A stretch of 64,000 nt of DNA from Cutaneotrichosporon cavernicola. Its lineage: Eukaryota > Basidiomycota > Tremellomycetes > Trichosporonales > Trichosporonaceae. Below the pieces are notes generated by a model that did no database searches, was not told where the DNA came from, and was given only the letters and a program-made list of their open reading frames with translations. Position 1 is the first letter of the stretch. The number at the start of each line of letters is the position of its first letter. Positions 42,893-53,192 of the stretch are shown one piece after another. Location of the stretch: positions 1,798,001 through 1,862,000 of the forward strand of contig NC_083394.1 of NCBI RefSeq assembly GCF_030864355.1, in the 5' to 3' direction. The translations under genes and the position numbers were made by a program.

Positions 42893-44929
42893 CTAGTAGT
42901 CAGGACCCCATTCGTGCTCCTGCACATCGTGCACAGGCACGCGGTCCGCCTTGTCTCTCGCACTCGCTATGCCGCGCAGCTTCCTGAAGAACTCGACATT
43001 CCGGACGGCAGGATACGAGTCGATCGGGAACGCCTCGCACAGGCGGACTGCCAGCTCGCCGTATCCCTCATACTCGTCCGCCGGGATGAGCTGTGCCGCT
43101 TGCGCAACGTATCCCTGTACCGTCCGCGTCGAAATGTGGAGTGCTGTCGCGAGGTCACTCACGCTCCCGCCTGCCACGAAGAGGCTGAGGGCGAGCGACT
43201 GTCGCGGCTTGGCACCGGCCCGCGTCGCCGCCACGACGGCTGGATGCCTGCGCGTACTCTCGGCGAGTTTGACCGCCGGCGCGCTGAACTGCGGAATCGC
43301 AACTTGCATCTTGAGCATTGCGAGGTCGGCTGTGATTCCGCGCTCCTCAGCACGCCGCACCATAGCATTATAGATCAATACACCGACGTATGCGTCGTTG
43401 GCCGCGTCTGGTGTCAGCTCGCTTGTGGAGTGGAGAAACTTACACTCAATCTGCACGGAATTGAGGTCCTGACTCCATGCGCCCTCGCGAATACCCTCGT
43501 TCTTGTCGAGTGGTACGCCGAGGTAATGCTGCGTAAGCCGTGCGAGGGAGATGAGCCGGCCCGAGCGCGTCCACGCGTCTGGATCAACGAGGCGCGCGAC
43601 GTGCGATAGTTCCAGTAGACTAGACGTGTTCTCGATCAACTCGTCGCGGTGTAACTTGCGCGCGTCCATGCTGATATTGACGCCGAGTTTGAGGCGCGTA
43701 GGATCGTTCAGCACGGCCTTGAGTCCTGGTCCAAACACGCCGTCTATGGGAATATGATAGACGACAACTGTACGGCTATCTGCAACCTGCACGACGGCAG
43801 TACGTCCCTGTGGCCAGACGTACTTGTTCGCCAGCGGATCCCACTTGCCCGCGCGGTAGTGCTTGATGCTCCCATCTTGGTTTTGACGCCTTAGCACCGG
43901 CCCAATACCGGGCGGAGGCCACTCGAGGTCAAAGCCGAGTGGGCCGCGGAGACACGCGATGAGGTCGTCCGCCTCCGAGGCGTCGCGCGTATACACGACA
44001 TTTGGGGGGCGGTCAAAGTGTCCTGCGAGCGGGCGCGACAGGGAGAAGTAGGGCAGGTTGAGGGGATTAACTGATCTTGATCTTGACCCAGTCTTGGTAT
44101 TTGGCGCGTCCGTCTCAGCCGGCCCAGAGTCGGTAAACACGTCCTCGCCGTCAACGGCCACGGTCTTGGACGCAGCACCAGCGTTGAGGTCCAAGCCCGC
44201 AATCGCCTCCGTGATCTCGTCAGCGCCTTTACTCGGACTGATGGCCGCAGCCGCGCGCGCAGCTTTGCGGGCATTTATGGCGGTTGCGAGGATGTGTGCG
44301 CGCCGCGCCGTTGCGTCTTCCGGGGCCGGGGGCGCGGGCGGCAACACGCGGGTGGAGGGTATAGGCGACGGCTGTGACTGGGTGGAGGCTATAGGCGACG
44401 GCTGTGACTGCCGTGGGGAGCGCGCGCCCAGAGCGTCCAGAGGAGAGCTTGGAGAGCTGAGGCTCAAGTCGGTCCCGCTAAAGCTCGACCCGCTCTCGCT
44501 TGTACTCGTGTAATCGGCGACGCAGCGGGGCTGGTGCGGCGTCGGTGCGGCGCGGCGAACAAAGAATGGATGGATCGTGTACATTCTCGGGGGACGGGGA
44601 GGCGTGTTGGCTGTCGCGGCGAGGGGAGAGTAGATGGGGACGGCGCGGGCGCGGGACGGTGTCGTGGGCAATGAGGGTGCTGTCGTGGGCAACGAGGGTG
44701 CAGTCGTGGGCAACGAGGGTGCAGTCGTTGGAGGGGCGTCAGATGCCGAGATATCGGCAAGGGAAACGGATGACGAGGAGGGAGAGGGGGAGTCGGGGGA
44801 GGGCGTGGTCGCCCGTGAGGACGGCGCCGACATGCTCGTGATGGAGATGGGACTGGATGCTGTTCCGCGAGCAAAGCGGGCTCGGCTGGCTCGGATGCCT
44901 AGCTCTGCGCCGAGTTCTGCTAATGCCAT
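42893..44929 (-). CDS. DEDDy 3'-5' exonuclease with RecQ-type C-terminal HTH domain
   Basis: Exons 43444-44929 and 42893-43407 with a 36-nt intron give 666 aa. After a long low-complexity Ser/Pro/Thr N-terminus (1-300), the exonuclease domain shows the DEDDy ligands: FDLEW, NISMDARKL and, across the splice, Y496-A-A-N-D500. This is the RNase D/WRN-type fold, trimming DNA or RNA 3' ends. The C-terminus (about 580-640) contains LFVAGGSVSDLATALHISTR followed by TVQGYV, which resembles the HTH_40 module at the C-terminus of RecQ/WRN helicases. No helicase domain is present. The N-terminus contains two sets of coding minisatellites. The intron keeps frame and has no stop, so retention would insert 12 residues. 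Confidence 0.85.
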   Translation of the reverse strand: MALAELGAELGIRASRARFARGTASSPISITSMSAPSSRATTPSPDSPSPSSSSVSLADISASDAPPTTAPSLPTTAPSLPTTAPSLPTTPSRARAVPIYSPLAATANTPPRPPRMYTIHPFFVRRAAPTPHQPRCVADYTSTSESGSSFSGTDLSLSSPSSPLDALGARSPRQSQPSPIASTQSQPSPIPSTRVLPPAPPAPEDATARRAHILATAINARKAARAAAAISPSKGADEITEAIAGLDLNAGAASKTVAVDGEDVFTDSGPAETDAPNTKTGSRSRSVNPLNLPYFSLSRPLAGHFDRPPNVVYTRDASEADDLIACLRGPLGFDLEWPPPGIGPVLRRQNQDGSIKHYRAGKWDPLANKYVWPQGRTAVVQVADSRTVVVYHIPIDGVFGPGLKAVLNDPTRLKLGVNISMDARKLHRDELIENTSSLLELSHVARLVDPDAWTRSGRLISLARLTQHYLGVPLDKNEGIREGAWSQDLNSVQIECKFLHSTSELTPDAANDAYVGVLIYNAMVRRAEERGITADLAMLKMQVAIPQFSAPAVKLAESTRRHPAVVAATRAGAKPRQSLALSLFVAGGSVSDLATALHISTRTVQGYVAQAAQLIPADEYEGYGELAVRLCEAFPIDSYPAVRNVEFFRKLRGIASARDKADRVPVHDVQEHEWGPDY
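44351..44410. repeat. 30-bp coding tandem repeat in the exonuclease N-terminus
   Basis: Two copies (44351-44380, 44381-44410) encode QSQPSPIxST repeats. Confidence 0.95.
44661..44723. repeat. 21-bp coding tandem repeat, three copies
   Basis: GTCGTGGGCAAYGAGGGTGC repeats at 44661, 44682 and 44703 and encodes TTAPSLP three times. Confidence 0.95.
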
Positions 44930-45256
44930 GGAGGACGAGGGGGATGTTGTGTTGATGGAATATTGGTGCCTGAGGTGACTGGACTTGTGAGTGGTATGGG
45001 AATGGCCCTGTGCGTGCGCGTTTGACAAGAACAAGCAGAGGACAACATTCTCTGCTGTTCCAAGCGCACAGCAGGGCACTCTCCGTCAGTACATGTACGT
45101 GAGATTGCTCCAGTAATCAGATGAGTGAACGCAGACGCAGACGCAGACGCAGCGTGTTCGCGCACGCCGACGCCCAGGTACATCACCAACCGTACACTCT
45201 GCTTTGACTACCTTGCATCTACCGTCTACAATAGGAATACAGACCACTACCACAGC
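44930..45256. other. Intergenic region (327 bp)
   Basis: Promoter of the exonuclease and 3' side of ARP4; contains a hexanucleotide repeat (CGCAGA about four times, 45130-45152). No gene. Confidence 0.5.
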
Positions 45257-46881
45257 TCACTTGCACCGCTGGTGCACAATGTTCATGCCGTGCTCTTCGT
45301 ACTCGTCCTTTGTAACCCAGAGCTGGTGGAAGGTGCCGAGCGACGCGAGCACCGAGCCGCCGAGCCACGCCGAGTACTTGCGCTCATATGGGATCGAGGG
45401 TGAGTGGATCTTGATTTTTTGCTGCTGTCAGCCACATATTAAATGAGAGAGCGCGGGTATTATCTGTGAGTATACTCACACTGGGCATGAGGGTTGCGAG
45501 CTCGACATCCAGTCGCTCAGTCAGACCACGCGTCAGACTCGTGTTGCCGACGACGACAATGTTCTGCAGCAGCGCCGCGCGCACGTCCACATCGCACGCC
45601 ATGATACTGTCGTGCACGAGCTGCGAGAGTGACACAGCGTCCTTGAGCGAGTGTGAGTGGTCGCTCGACGGCGTGGCGCGCAGCAGTGCAGGAGGCTCGT
45701 AGGACTGATGTCAGCTTATCGAGTGGGACGTTAGCTGACCTGGTCAAAGTAGTTCTTGGGGTCGTAGAGCATCTCGGTGAAGCGATACCGTTCCTCGCCA
45801 AAGTACTGCTGGTACCCGTCAGGGAACTCGTACAGGACCTGGGGGAGGTTGGTGGCGGTCCTAATGTCAAAGCCGCGCGCGCTGACGAGCTCGGAACACG
45901 CCTCCTTCCAGTTCTCGACCACGCCCTGTTCAGCCCATGCGCGCCATGACGCGGTCGTGCCCTCCCCTCGATCCTCGCGGAGGCCAGGGTGAGGCTGCGT
46001 GCCGGGGTCGACTGACGTGTCGCGCCGCGCGATGAGCTGGCGCGGCAACAGTGAGAGGGGGAACGCGCGTGTCGGCGTCGGTGTCTGGAAATGGTGATGG
46101 AGCTGGGCGAGGACGAGGCTCGATGCGAGCGGCTGGCGCATTGTGCCTGCACGCAGGGCGTATCCCTCCACGACGGGAACCGCAGACGAGTTGGCGTATC
46201 CGACATCGAGAACGAGCGCGGTCGGCTTGCCTGCCGCAAAGGCGGAGAGGACACCCGACGAGCCAAAGTACATCGCGGGAACGCCCTCGCCCTCAAAGGC
46301 GAGCTGCGCGAGCGTCTCGCGCGAGGCAGGCGTGCTCCATGCCGGCTCGGTCAGCATGAGTGGGTGCTCGGTTGGGTCAACGCCCATCCGGCTCCGCAGA
46401 ACGTAGGAGAGCATCTGGCCGGCTGCCTCGGCGTCGTTCACTGTTGTCAGCTAACGAGGGGTACCGAGCTGGACGCACCGATGCCATCCACCATGAAGCT
46501 TCCGATCTCCATGTCCTTGCGCCACACGCTAACGCCGTCGTCGCCGAAAAAGAACTTGCGCTTGCCCTTCTTCTCCTTCTTCTCGGTGCTGCCGTCCATC
46601 GGGTCGTCGTCGCCGCCGTTGCCGTTGCCGTCGCCGTTCGTGGCGGGTGGTGCGTCTTCCTCGACGTTCATGTAGCCGTAGAACGACGGTGTAACGACAC
46701 GTGGCCCATCCTCGCCAGCAAAGCCACCGCGCGTGGTGTGAGAGCCAAAGTCGACGACCACAGCCGACACCTCGTCTGTTGTCAGCTCAGCGTGCTCATG
46801 AATAGCTGCCATCGCCGCGTAACACCCAGGGCAGCGCCAAGCCCTCGAAGGCAGTCACGACCCACCTCCGTTGTAGACCAT
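45257..46881 (-). CDS. ARP4: Actin-related protein 4 (NuA4/SWR1/INO80 subunit)
   Basis: Five exons (46866-46881, 46479-46775, 45740-46440, 45480-45704, 45257-45421) with introns of 90, 38, 35 and 58 nt give 467 aa. Exon 1 is 16 nt and encodes MVYNG; splicing makes [20 protein letters not shown], the typical Arp4 start. The actin fold is complete through [16 protein letters not shown] and the C-terminal [21 protein letters not shown] charged insertion (about residues 60-90: Gly/Asn/Asp-rich then Lys-rich) is specific to this protein. Arp4 binds nucleosomal histones and actin as a shared subunit of chromatin remodelling and acetyltransferase complexes. Without the small exon, the first ATG of the longer frame would give a non-conserved N-terminus. 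Confidence 0.94.
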
Positions 46882-47203
46882 CTTGAGGACGAGGGTAAAA
46901 GCACGAAGCAGATGCAATGTGGATGTCGATGAAAGAGTCTTGCACCAAAGGTCGAACGCGAATGACAACCAAACACTGATTATGCCACGTGGAACTTTAA
47001 AAAGGCGTGTAATTGATGAAAATAGTTCCGTCGCCGTTCATTCCACTCCCCACGCCATCGCGCTCCAAGTGCTTAGCGTGTATTCAACATGTTTCACAGT
47101 AGCACACTAGTCGCCGCCCAACTCCGACAAGACGACAATTCATATCTCCCACTCCCTTTCACCCCTCATCAATCTTCCGAGGCCGACGCATGCCAACCCA
47201 GAC
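46882..47203. other. Divergent promoter between ARP4 and TPR gene
   Basis: The 322 bp is AT-richer in its middle (46970-47130). No repeat or gene is seen. Confidence 0.5.
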
Positions 47204-49331
47204 ATGCCTCCAGGTCCGCCCGCGCATCTGCGCCTCTCTGCACTACAGGGAGGCGCATCCATCTTTCCGCCCGTCCTGCCCGAAATGACGCCTGAATCTC
47301 TCGCTGCAGCCGCCAACCAGTACAAGCAGCCCGCACCTCCCCCGACTCTCCCCCTCCTCCAACTCCCCGGACGACATCAGGAACCCTTCCGTCCCGCATC
47401 GACCGTGCATGTCGTAGACGACACCGAGTACTCGGACACGGACGGCAGTGTCGACGAGGACACGAACGCGGTTGCTGGCCCGAGTTGCCCTTTGCACCGG
47501 CGTTGGCCAGCTCGTGGCGAGCATGTCTCAGCCTCTAGCGAAGGGGCCCGTACAAAGCGGATGAGCGAGCCAGAACTAGCGCGCGTCGTTGACGACGTCG
47601 GCGTCCTCGTGCGCAGAGAGTACGACTGCTGGGTCGAGGCATGTTGGTGCGTGGGCACAGGCGTGCGACAAGCGATGCGAGGTGGCTGATGGCAGGAACG
47701 AGGCGTTCCATCACGTCTTCACACACTCGATCCCGGCCTTTATCATCTCGCTGATCCTCGCCGGCGCAAACCCACAGGGCATGCGCAGACAGATTGTACA
47801 TGGCGGTGCGCAGCTCGACAAGCTGTTCATGACCGAGATGCTGCGCAACCTCCATTTTGAGATGGAGCGGCGCCTGACAGGACGGCTTGTTCCAGAAGGG
47901 CGGGGCGAAGGTGGTGGGGCGTTGCAGTCCGCTGCAGCAGCCATTGGGGCAGGAGGACTAGGCGCGCAACCACCACCAGGAGCGACACCAGGTTTACCAC
48001 GTGACGGCGTGTGTACGCACGACCTGGGACTGGCCCACGGTGCGCCGCCGGACGATGACGACCACGCCGCCTGTTTGTGCCAATTGGTCGCGTGTCCGGT
48101 GTGTCTACACGCGGCCGTGCGGCAACGAAAAGCGCCAGTGGGGTTGCTACCCGCGAACCTGGCGAACACTCACATTGCAGAGGGATGGGCTGGTGGTATC
48201 GAGTCGCCCGAACAAGAACGAGCGCGGCGCGCAGACACGGACCTAACGCTCGACATTGGCATCGACGAGGATGAGCGGCCTGCCAACATCTCAATGGGCG
48301 GAAAGGGGTTCGTGCATATACCGAAGAAGCCAACTCCGCCCGAGATGCGGCGTCCCCAAGTCTTCCCTCATCCACAAATGACCGACGTCCTCGCCGTCGA
48401 GGAGCATCTCAGGTGGCGACTGAAGGAGCTGGGTGCCGACGACCCGAGCGTCATCTCCCGCTATGGGCCGAGCACGAACGCGCCTGCCGCGCTCGAGGGA
48501 CTGGAGGTCGCGCTCAGGCTCGACGAGGACGACGACGCGTCCGAGACGTCGAGCGTCAACATCCCGAACGGCAAGAACGGGCGTAGAGTCGCGACGGGAC
48601 GCGCAAAAGGCCGCAACAAGACAGTCAAGTTACCCCCCAAGGCGCTCAAGAAACCCGAGCGCAAGGTCTACCTCCCGGAAGAGTGGGCCAAGGCCGAGTC
48701 GGGGGTACGCAACACGGCGATTGTCCTGACGTTTCGCCATTTTGTCAAGCTTCTACACAAGGTCGCCGTGTCCAACTCGCCGTTCCAGTATGCGGGATAC
48801 GAGAAGGACATTGAGGCGCTCGAGGCCGGGCACCCAGTCGCGATGTACCGGTGGCTCACGGAGCAGACTGCACGGCGGCGTGGCGGGCGCGAGGGCAAGG
48901 CGTGGACCGAGTGCATGGACCGGTGGACTGAGGAGTTCGGGGCGCAGGACAAGACTGCCGGCAACGTGTTCGTCAAGGACGAGGCGTTTGAGGAGGCTGT
49001 GCGGTACTATACGCGCGCGATCAGCTTGGATGGCAAGAAGACGGTATATTATACGAACCGCGCGCTCGCGCTCAACAAGATTGGGCGGTATTCCGAGGCC
49101 GAGGCCGATTGCACGCACATCCTTAACAAGGACGGCAAGAACGCCAAGGCCATATACCAGCGTGCGGCGGCGCGCGCCGGCCTCCAGCTGTGGCGCGACG
49201 CCGAGGCGGACCTCAAGCTTGTGCTTCGGCTGAACCCCGCTAACGACTCGGCCAAGAACCTCCTCGCTACGGTCAAGCCCGAGGTTGCCAAGTTGCCCAA
49301 GCAGAAGCACGAGGACGCGCTCAACTTTTGA
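47204..49331 (+). CDS. TPR-domain protein, possible co-chaperone
   Basis: Exons 47204-47646 and 47696-49331 with a 49-nt intron give 692 aa. The C-terminal ~115 residues form about three TPR helix pairs (NVFVKDEAFEEAVRYYTRAI, VYYTNRALALNKIGRYSEAE, AIYQRAAARAGLQLWRDAEA), as in RPAP3/Sgt1-like proteins that bind Hsp90/Hsp70 tails. The N-terminal half is not recognised. It includes a helical EAFHHVFTHSIPAFIISLIL region and a small Cys/His cluster (CLCQLVACPVCLHA) that might bind zinc. A basic linker (around residue 480) precedes the TPRs. Function beyond protein binding is unknown. Confidence 0.85.
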
Positions 49332-49620
49332 GCGGCGGGCGGAGTGATGTCGGCTGAGTGACCGAGTACCAGAGCATCAGAGTAATGTCTTCTGGCAGGT
49401 GGTGCGGTCGGTGTACGGAGAGAGTACGGTCAGTGTACTGAGAGACTAGTGTCGTGAGTGTGTGCACCTCTGTAGCCTTGAGAGCGGGCGCAATCGTGCC
49501 TGCGGACAGTGGACCATACGCCGTAGCAATATGTACCTCGTCCAGATGCCAATCGCAGAGACGCGTACATGCTTACATACATACCCACCACGAATCGACA
49601 ACGCCGCACGCCGGTTCTTG

Positions 49621-50948
49621 TCACTCGTCGTATTCATCGTCCTCGAGCGCATGCATCTGCCATGAGCTAGAAGCGCGCTAGCAGCTGCCACTCGACCCAC
49701 TTTGAACTCGAGGATACCATTGTGCATGCCCTCGGCCAGCCCCTCGGGTAGGGGCAGCATCACCTGGACGCACAGGAACCCGTTCTCCTCGATCTGGACG
49801 CACACCTTGAGCGCATACTGCAGCGCGCGCCCCAAGAGGACAATGTGTGACGCATGGTAGCTGTCGTGAGCTTCCTCTCCCTACAACGACAAAGCTCACC
49901 TATACTCGCACCGCTTGGAGCACTCGAACGAGTCCATCACCTCGCGATCGTTTGGGTAGTCGAACTGATTTCAGCTATGACATCCAGCTTTAGCTCACCT
50001 GGACGTTGCCAAAGTCGCCCTCGGCGTACACCGTGAATGAGCCGACAGTGTTGCGTCGTATCGCGCGGTCACGCGATAAGCGCGTTGTATCAGCCACCAG
50101 TGGTCCTTGTTCGGGCGGCAGCACACGGAGGGTCACGCGGTTACAGGATGGAGGAAGGTCGAGCAGGGCATCACGGAACCACTCAGCCTGCTGTCAACAA
50201 ACAAACGTTGAGGAGCGGACCTTGATGATGAGATACACGGCACTAGAGTCAGCTACTTCCCAAGGCACAGCTCACCGGTCGTCGTCGTTGAACGGCTGGT
50301 TCATGAGCTCCTCCGGCTCGAGGGTGAACAGCTCGCAGGTCGTTACGGGCCCCTTAGCGTCGTCGCGTCTGTTGTAAGCTATGACTTTCCGATACGTGGA
50401 CTTACAGGATGATGCTCAATGGATACCCCGGCCCCGACCAGGTCATGCGCATACCCGTACTCCTTCCCTTGGACGCGCCCCACTCCGTCTCGTCCTCCTC
50501 CCCCTCGCCCGCCCACCGCTTCTTCTTCCTCCCCACGAACGGTAACGCCCCTCCGCCCGCGCCGGCGTTACCGAAGATGTTGAGGCACTGGAGCATCGCA
50601 TCAAGCGAGATCTCAAAGCACGCCGGTTCGCCCGTCCAACTGAAGCTGTCAAAGACGTTGGTGGGGATCCACGCTGTCGCACAGAGAGACTTGATCTCCT
50701 CGACTGTAACCTCGAATCCTGCCTGCGAGACAGTCATAACAGCGTTCTGAGTAAGCTGGCCAGAGTTAAGGAGCTTACGTGTTTGAGACCCACACCGCGG
50801 AGGAGGCGGGCGAAGTGCCGCACATCCGACACTTCGGCGACAAGGAGCTGGAGTCAGCTACGGTCACCGAGGGTAGCTGAGGACATACTGGTGGCGCGTG
50901 CTCTGGCTCTGGCTCCTCATGTTGCTGTTGTGTCCTTGCTGCCGACAT
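49621..50948 (-). CDS. RAD1: Checkpoint clamp subunit Rad1 (9-1-1 complex)
   Basis: Nine exons (50889-50948, 50779-50847, 50406-50746, 50276-50368, 50221-50242, 49999-50187, 49900-49964, 49701-49860, 49621-49656) give 344 aa; introns are 32-44 nt. The PCNA-like fold is recognised from GLKHNAVMTVSQAGFEVTVE, FEISLDAMLQCLNIFG, GPGYPLSIIL, SFTVYAEGDFGNVQFDYP and a final acidic ALEDDEYDE. Rad1 joins Rad9 and Hus1 to form the DNA-damage clamp loaded at stalled or broken DNA. Exon 5 is 22 nt. For the last intron I chose acceptor CAG at 49657 because it gives the short acidic tail; reading through instead would add a basic, non-conserved 75-residue extension. A Lys/Glu-rich insert lies after GGGALPFVGRKKKR. 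Confidence 0.92.
50221..50242 (-). other. 22-nt exon 5 of RAD1
   Basis: It encodes part of RAVYLIIK between 33-nt introns on both sides. The downstream donor is GTCCGC, a weak match to the usual GTGAGY. Confidence 0.75.
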
Positions 50949-51135
50949 GATAGGACGATGAAATGATGAGACGAAAGATCAGAGGACGCGACGCGCCTTC
51001 CTTCCCTCACCCATCTCGGTTGACTCACCTCCACCCCATCTCCACTTGACGGAGATCACCCCACCCTCCGCCTCCACTCTAGAATGTCCGACCAGCTTGA
51101 CAATGAGCGAGTGATACATCTTCCCAATCCACAAC

Positions 51136-51476
51136 ATGAGCGGACGCCTCGTTCCCATCCTCCTAGCCGCTGGTGTCGGTGAGTGATAACCGCTCTACCT
51201 CGCTAGGCCCTCTGTCCAGCTTTTTTTAATCTGTTTTAGCTGGCTGACACCAGGCATCGTCTCGGGCGTGTACATCTGGAATGAGCCACTGCAACAGGCG
51301 ACTGGTCTCCGCCCCGCTCCGGAAGGCGTCAAGCCCGTGATCGACTGGAAAGCACAGAAGGATGCTGGGGATGCGCCAGCTGCGGAGCCCACCAAGCCGG
51401 CGCCAGCGACGGAGAAGATGCTAGCAGATGCGTGAGCTCTCATCCATTCATGCAAACTGATGACAGCAAGAAGTAG
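51136..51476 (+). CDS. Small (76 aa) single-pass membrane protein
   Basis: Exons 51136-51178, 51254-51431 and 51467-51476 with introns of 75 and 35 nt give 76 aa. The N-terminus is one hydrophobic segment (LVPILLAAGVGIVSGVYIW), followed by a Pro/Ala/Lys-rich tail ending LADAKK. The layout resembles small fungal mitochondrial inner-membrane proteins of the Ecm19 or respiratory-assembly kind, but I cannot name it. It is divergent from RAD1 with 187 bp between starts. The last exon has only 10 nt. Confidence 0.75.
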
Positions 51477-51636
51477 GCAGCTAAGCCGCGAGTAGTGTCG
51501 TCATGTATCACCATTGCCTAATCGGCCCTGTTCCCACGGCCAGCATCAACGAAGCTTCCAGAGACCCAGAGCTGACCAGTTACAGATTCTCATCATCCTT
51601 CCGGCGGCCACTGATGCATAGCATGCCTAGGGTACA

Positions 51637-52809
51637 TCACTTTGACACTTCAACCACGACTTTACCCTTTGCCCTTGCACTCTCCAGGCGCTCGTACGCC
51701 TCTCTCGCCTTGCCGAAAGGCCACACCGAATCAACGATTACCTTCCCCCCCTCCTCCATAAACTTCTCATAACTCTCGAGCTTATCCTTACTCGGATTCA
51801 GCTTGATGCAAGCGTACCTCCTCCCCGTCCAACCCCGCGTCCAACGGGGGAGGTGATCGTTCAACCTCCCAAGGACGGTGCGAACAGCCTGTGCTGGGGT
51901 GTATAAATTGGTCGCGGCGCCGCCCATCGCGTCCCGACTAGTCTTGTCCCCTACGATCGTGACGTAGATTCCCAACTCGGGCCGTTGTGGACTGTCGAGA
52001 AGCAAATTATCGAGATCGGGCAGGAGATCAGTTCCACCAACGCAGTCAAGGACGACAGCGTATGGAGCGTACCGCGACATGAGGGCGGCTTGCGGTACGT
52101 TTTGGGTAGTGTAGTCGATAATCTGAGTTAGCAATACAGTGAGAAGAGACATACCTCATCAGCGCCTAGGCTCTTGACCATCTCAGCGTTCTTGCCCGAA
52201 CAGCTTGCCACTACATTACACCCCATCTTCTTGGCCATCTGCACGGCAACATGACCAGTCCCACTACTTCCCCCAAGGACCAGGACGCTGAGTCCCTCCT
52301 CCCCTCCCATTGAGAGGCGGCCCCATTCCACCAGCGCATCGTAGACGGTAGTATACACCAAGGGGACAGCTGCTGCGTCGGTCCATCCCAGGCCCTTGGG
52401 TTTTTTGACAAATGGCGCAGATGCCTCGACTTTGACATATGTGGCCAGGAAGCCGTTACCGTCTGCGCTAAAGCGCTGGCCGTATACCTCGTCTCCAACC
52501 ACATAGGCTGCACTCTTGGAAGCCACAACGACGCCCGCGAAGTCGGAGGTTGGGACGAGTGGCTTGGAAGGGGAGGGGATGGCGCAGCCCAGGAAGGAGA
52601 GGAGGGAGGGTGGAGATTGCGCGCTTCTGTCAGGGAGGATGGGAGGGGACGTACAGTTGCTCGTCGACGGGGTTGAGGGCAGCCGCGCGGACTTGGATGA
52701 CTAGCTCGCTGGGGCCGGGCTCGGGAATAGCGCGCGCCGCTTGCGCGATGGTGCTTGAGAGTCGGCCGGCGCGGGTATATTCCCAGACCGTGTTGTTCGC
52801 TACTGTCAT
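51637..52809 (-). CDS. Zinc-less alcohol dehydrogenase/quinone-oxidoreductase-like protein
   Basis: Exons 52655-52809, 52155-52626 and 51637-52122 with introns of 28 and 32 nt give 370 aa. This is the medium-chain reductase fold: a GroES-like half (AALNPVDEQL, SDFAGVVV, GDEVYG) and an NADPH-binding Rossmann half (VLVLGGSSGTGHVAVQMAKK, then SLGADEIIDY). The zinc-ligand Cys/His set of alcohol dehydrogenases is missing, as in quinone oxidoreductases and Nrbp/RTN4IP1-like enzymes. It should reduce quinones or enones with NADPH. The 28-nt intron 1 (52627-52654; GTACGT...CTGACAG) is the shortest I find in the window. Confidence 0.9.
52627..52654 (-). other. 28-nt intron
   Basis: On the minus strand it runs GTACGTCCCC...CCCTGACAG. 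Removing it joins NPVDEQL to the following SAQSPPSLL in frame, and the next recognised motif SDFAGVVV depends on it. Confidence 0.8.
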
Positions 52810-53192
52810 TTCGGCGATAGTTGGATCGTGATGAGAATAGAGAAGGATGCAAAGATTCCAGGCTAGTTCAGGTAGCCCATTAGTTTTGAGGCGCTGGGTA
52901 TGAGCCTGCTGCCCATGATATGGGTGAGGCGCGGACGATGACCAGCGATGACATCGAGGCACCGCGAGTTGCCGGCCGGGTATTGGCCCGGCACTTATCA
53001 ATCAATGCAGGGCATCTCCGAATCGGCTTCGCCTTGGCCTCTCTTCTCTCCGAAATGCTGACATGCTGACAGCCGCGCTGTCTGAATAAGCAGCGCGACA
53101 TCCGACATTATCCTGCGCGCGCGACACGCACCGCAAGAGCGGAGACATTCATATGCCGCATGCTATCTATGCCAAAGAGTGCTGTGCTCCTC
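52810..53192. other. Intergenic region (383 bp)
   Basis: Promoter of the oxidoreductase gene and 3' UTR of the protease gene; no gene is supported. Confidence 0.5.

Noticed and set aside
49446..49835. Longer C-terminus of RAD1 by reading past the last donor
   Set aside because: It gives a basic, non-conserved extension; splicing 49657-49700 gives the short acidic tail expected for Rad1.
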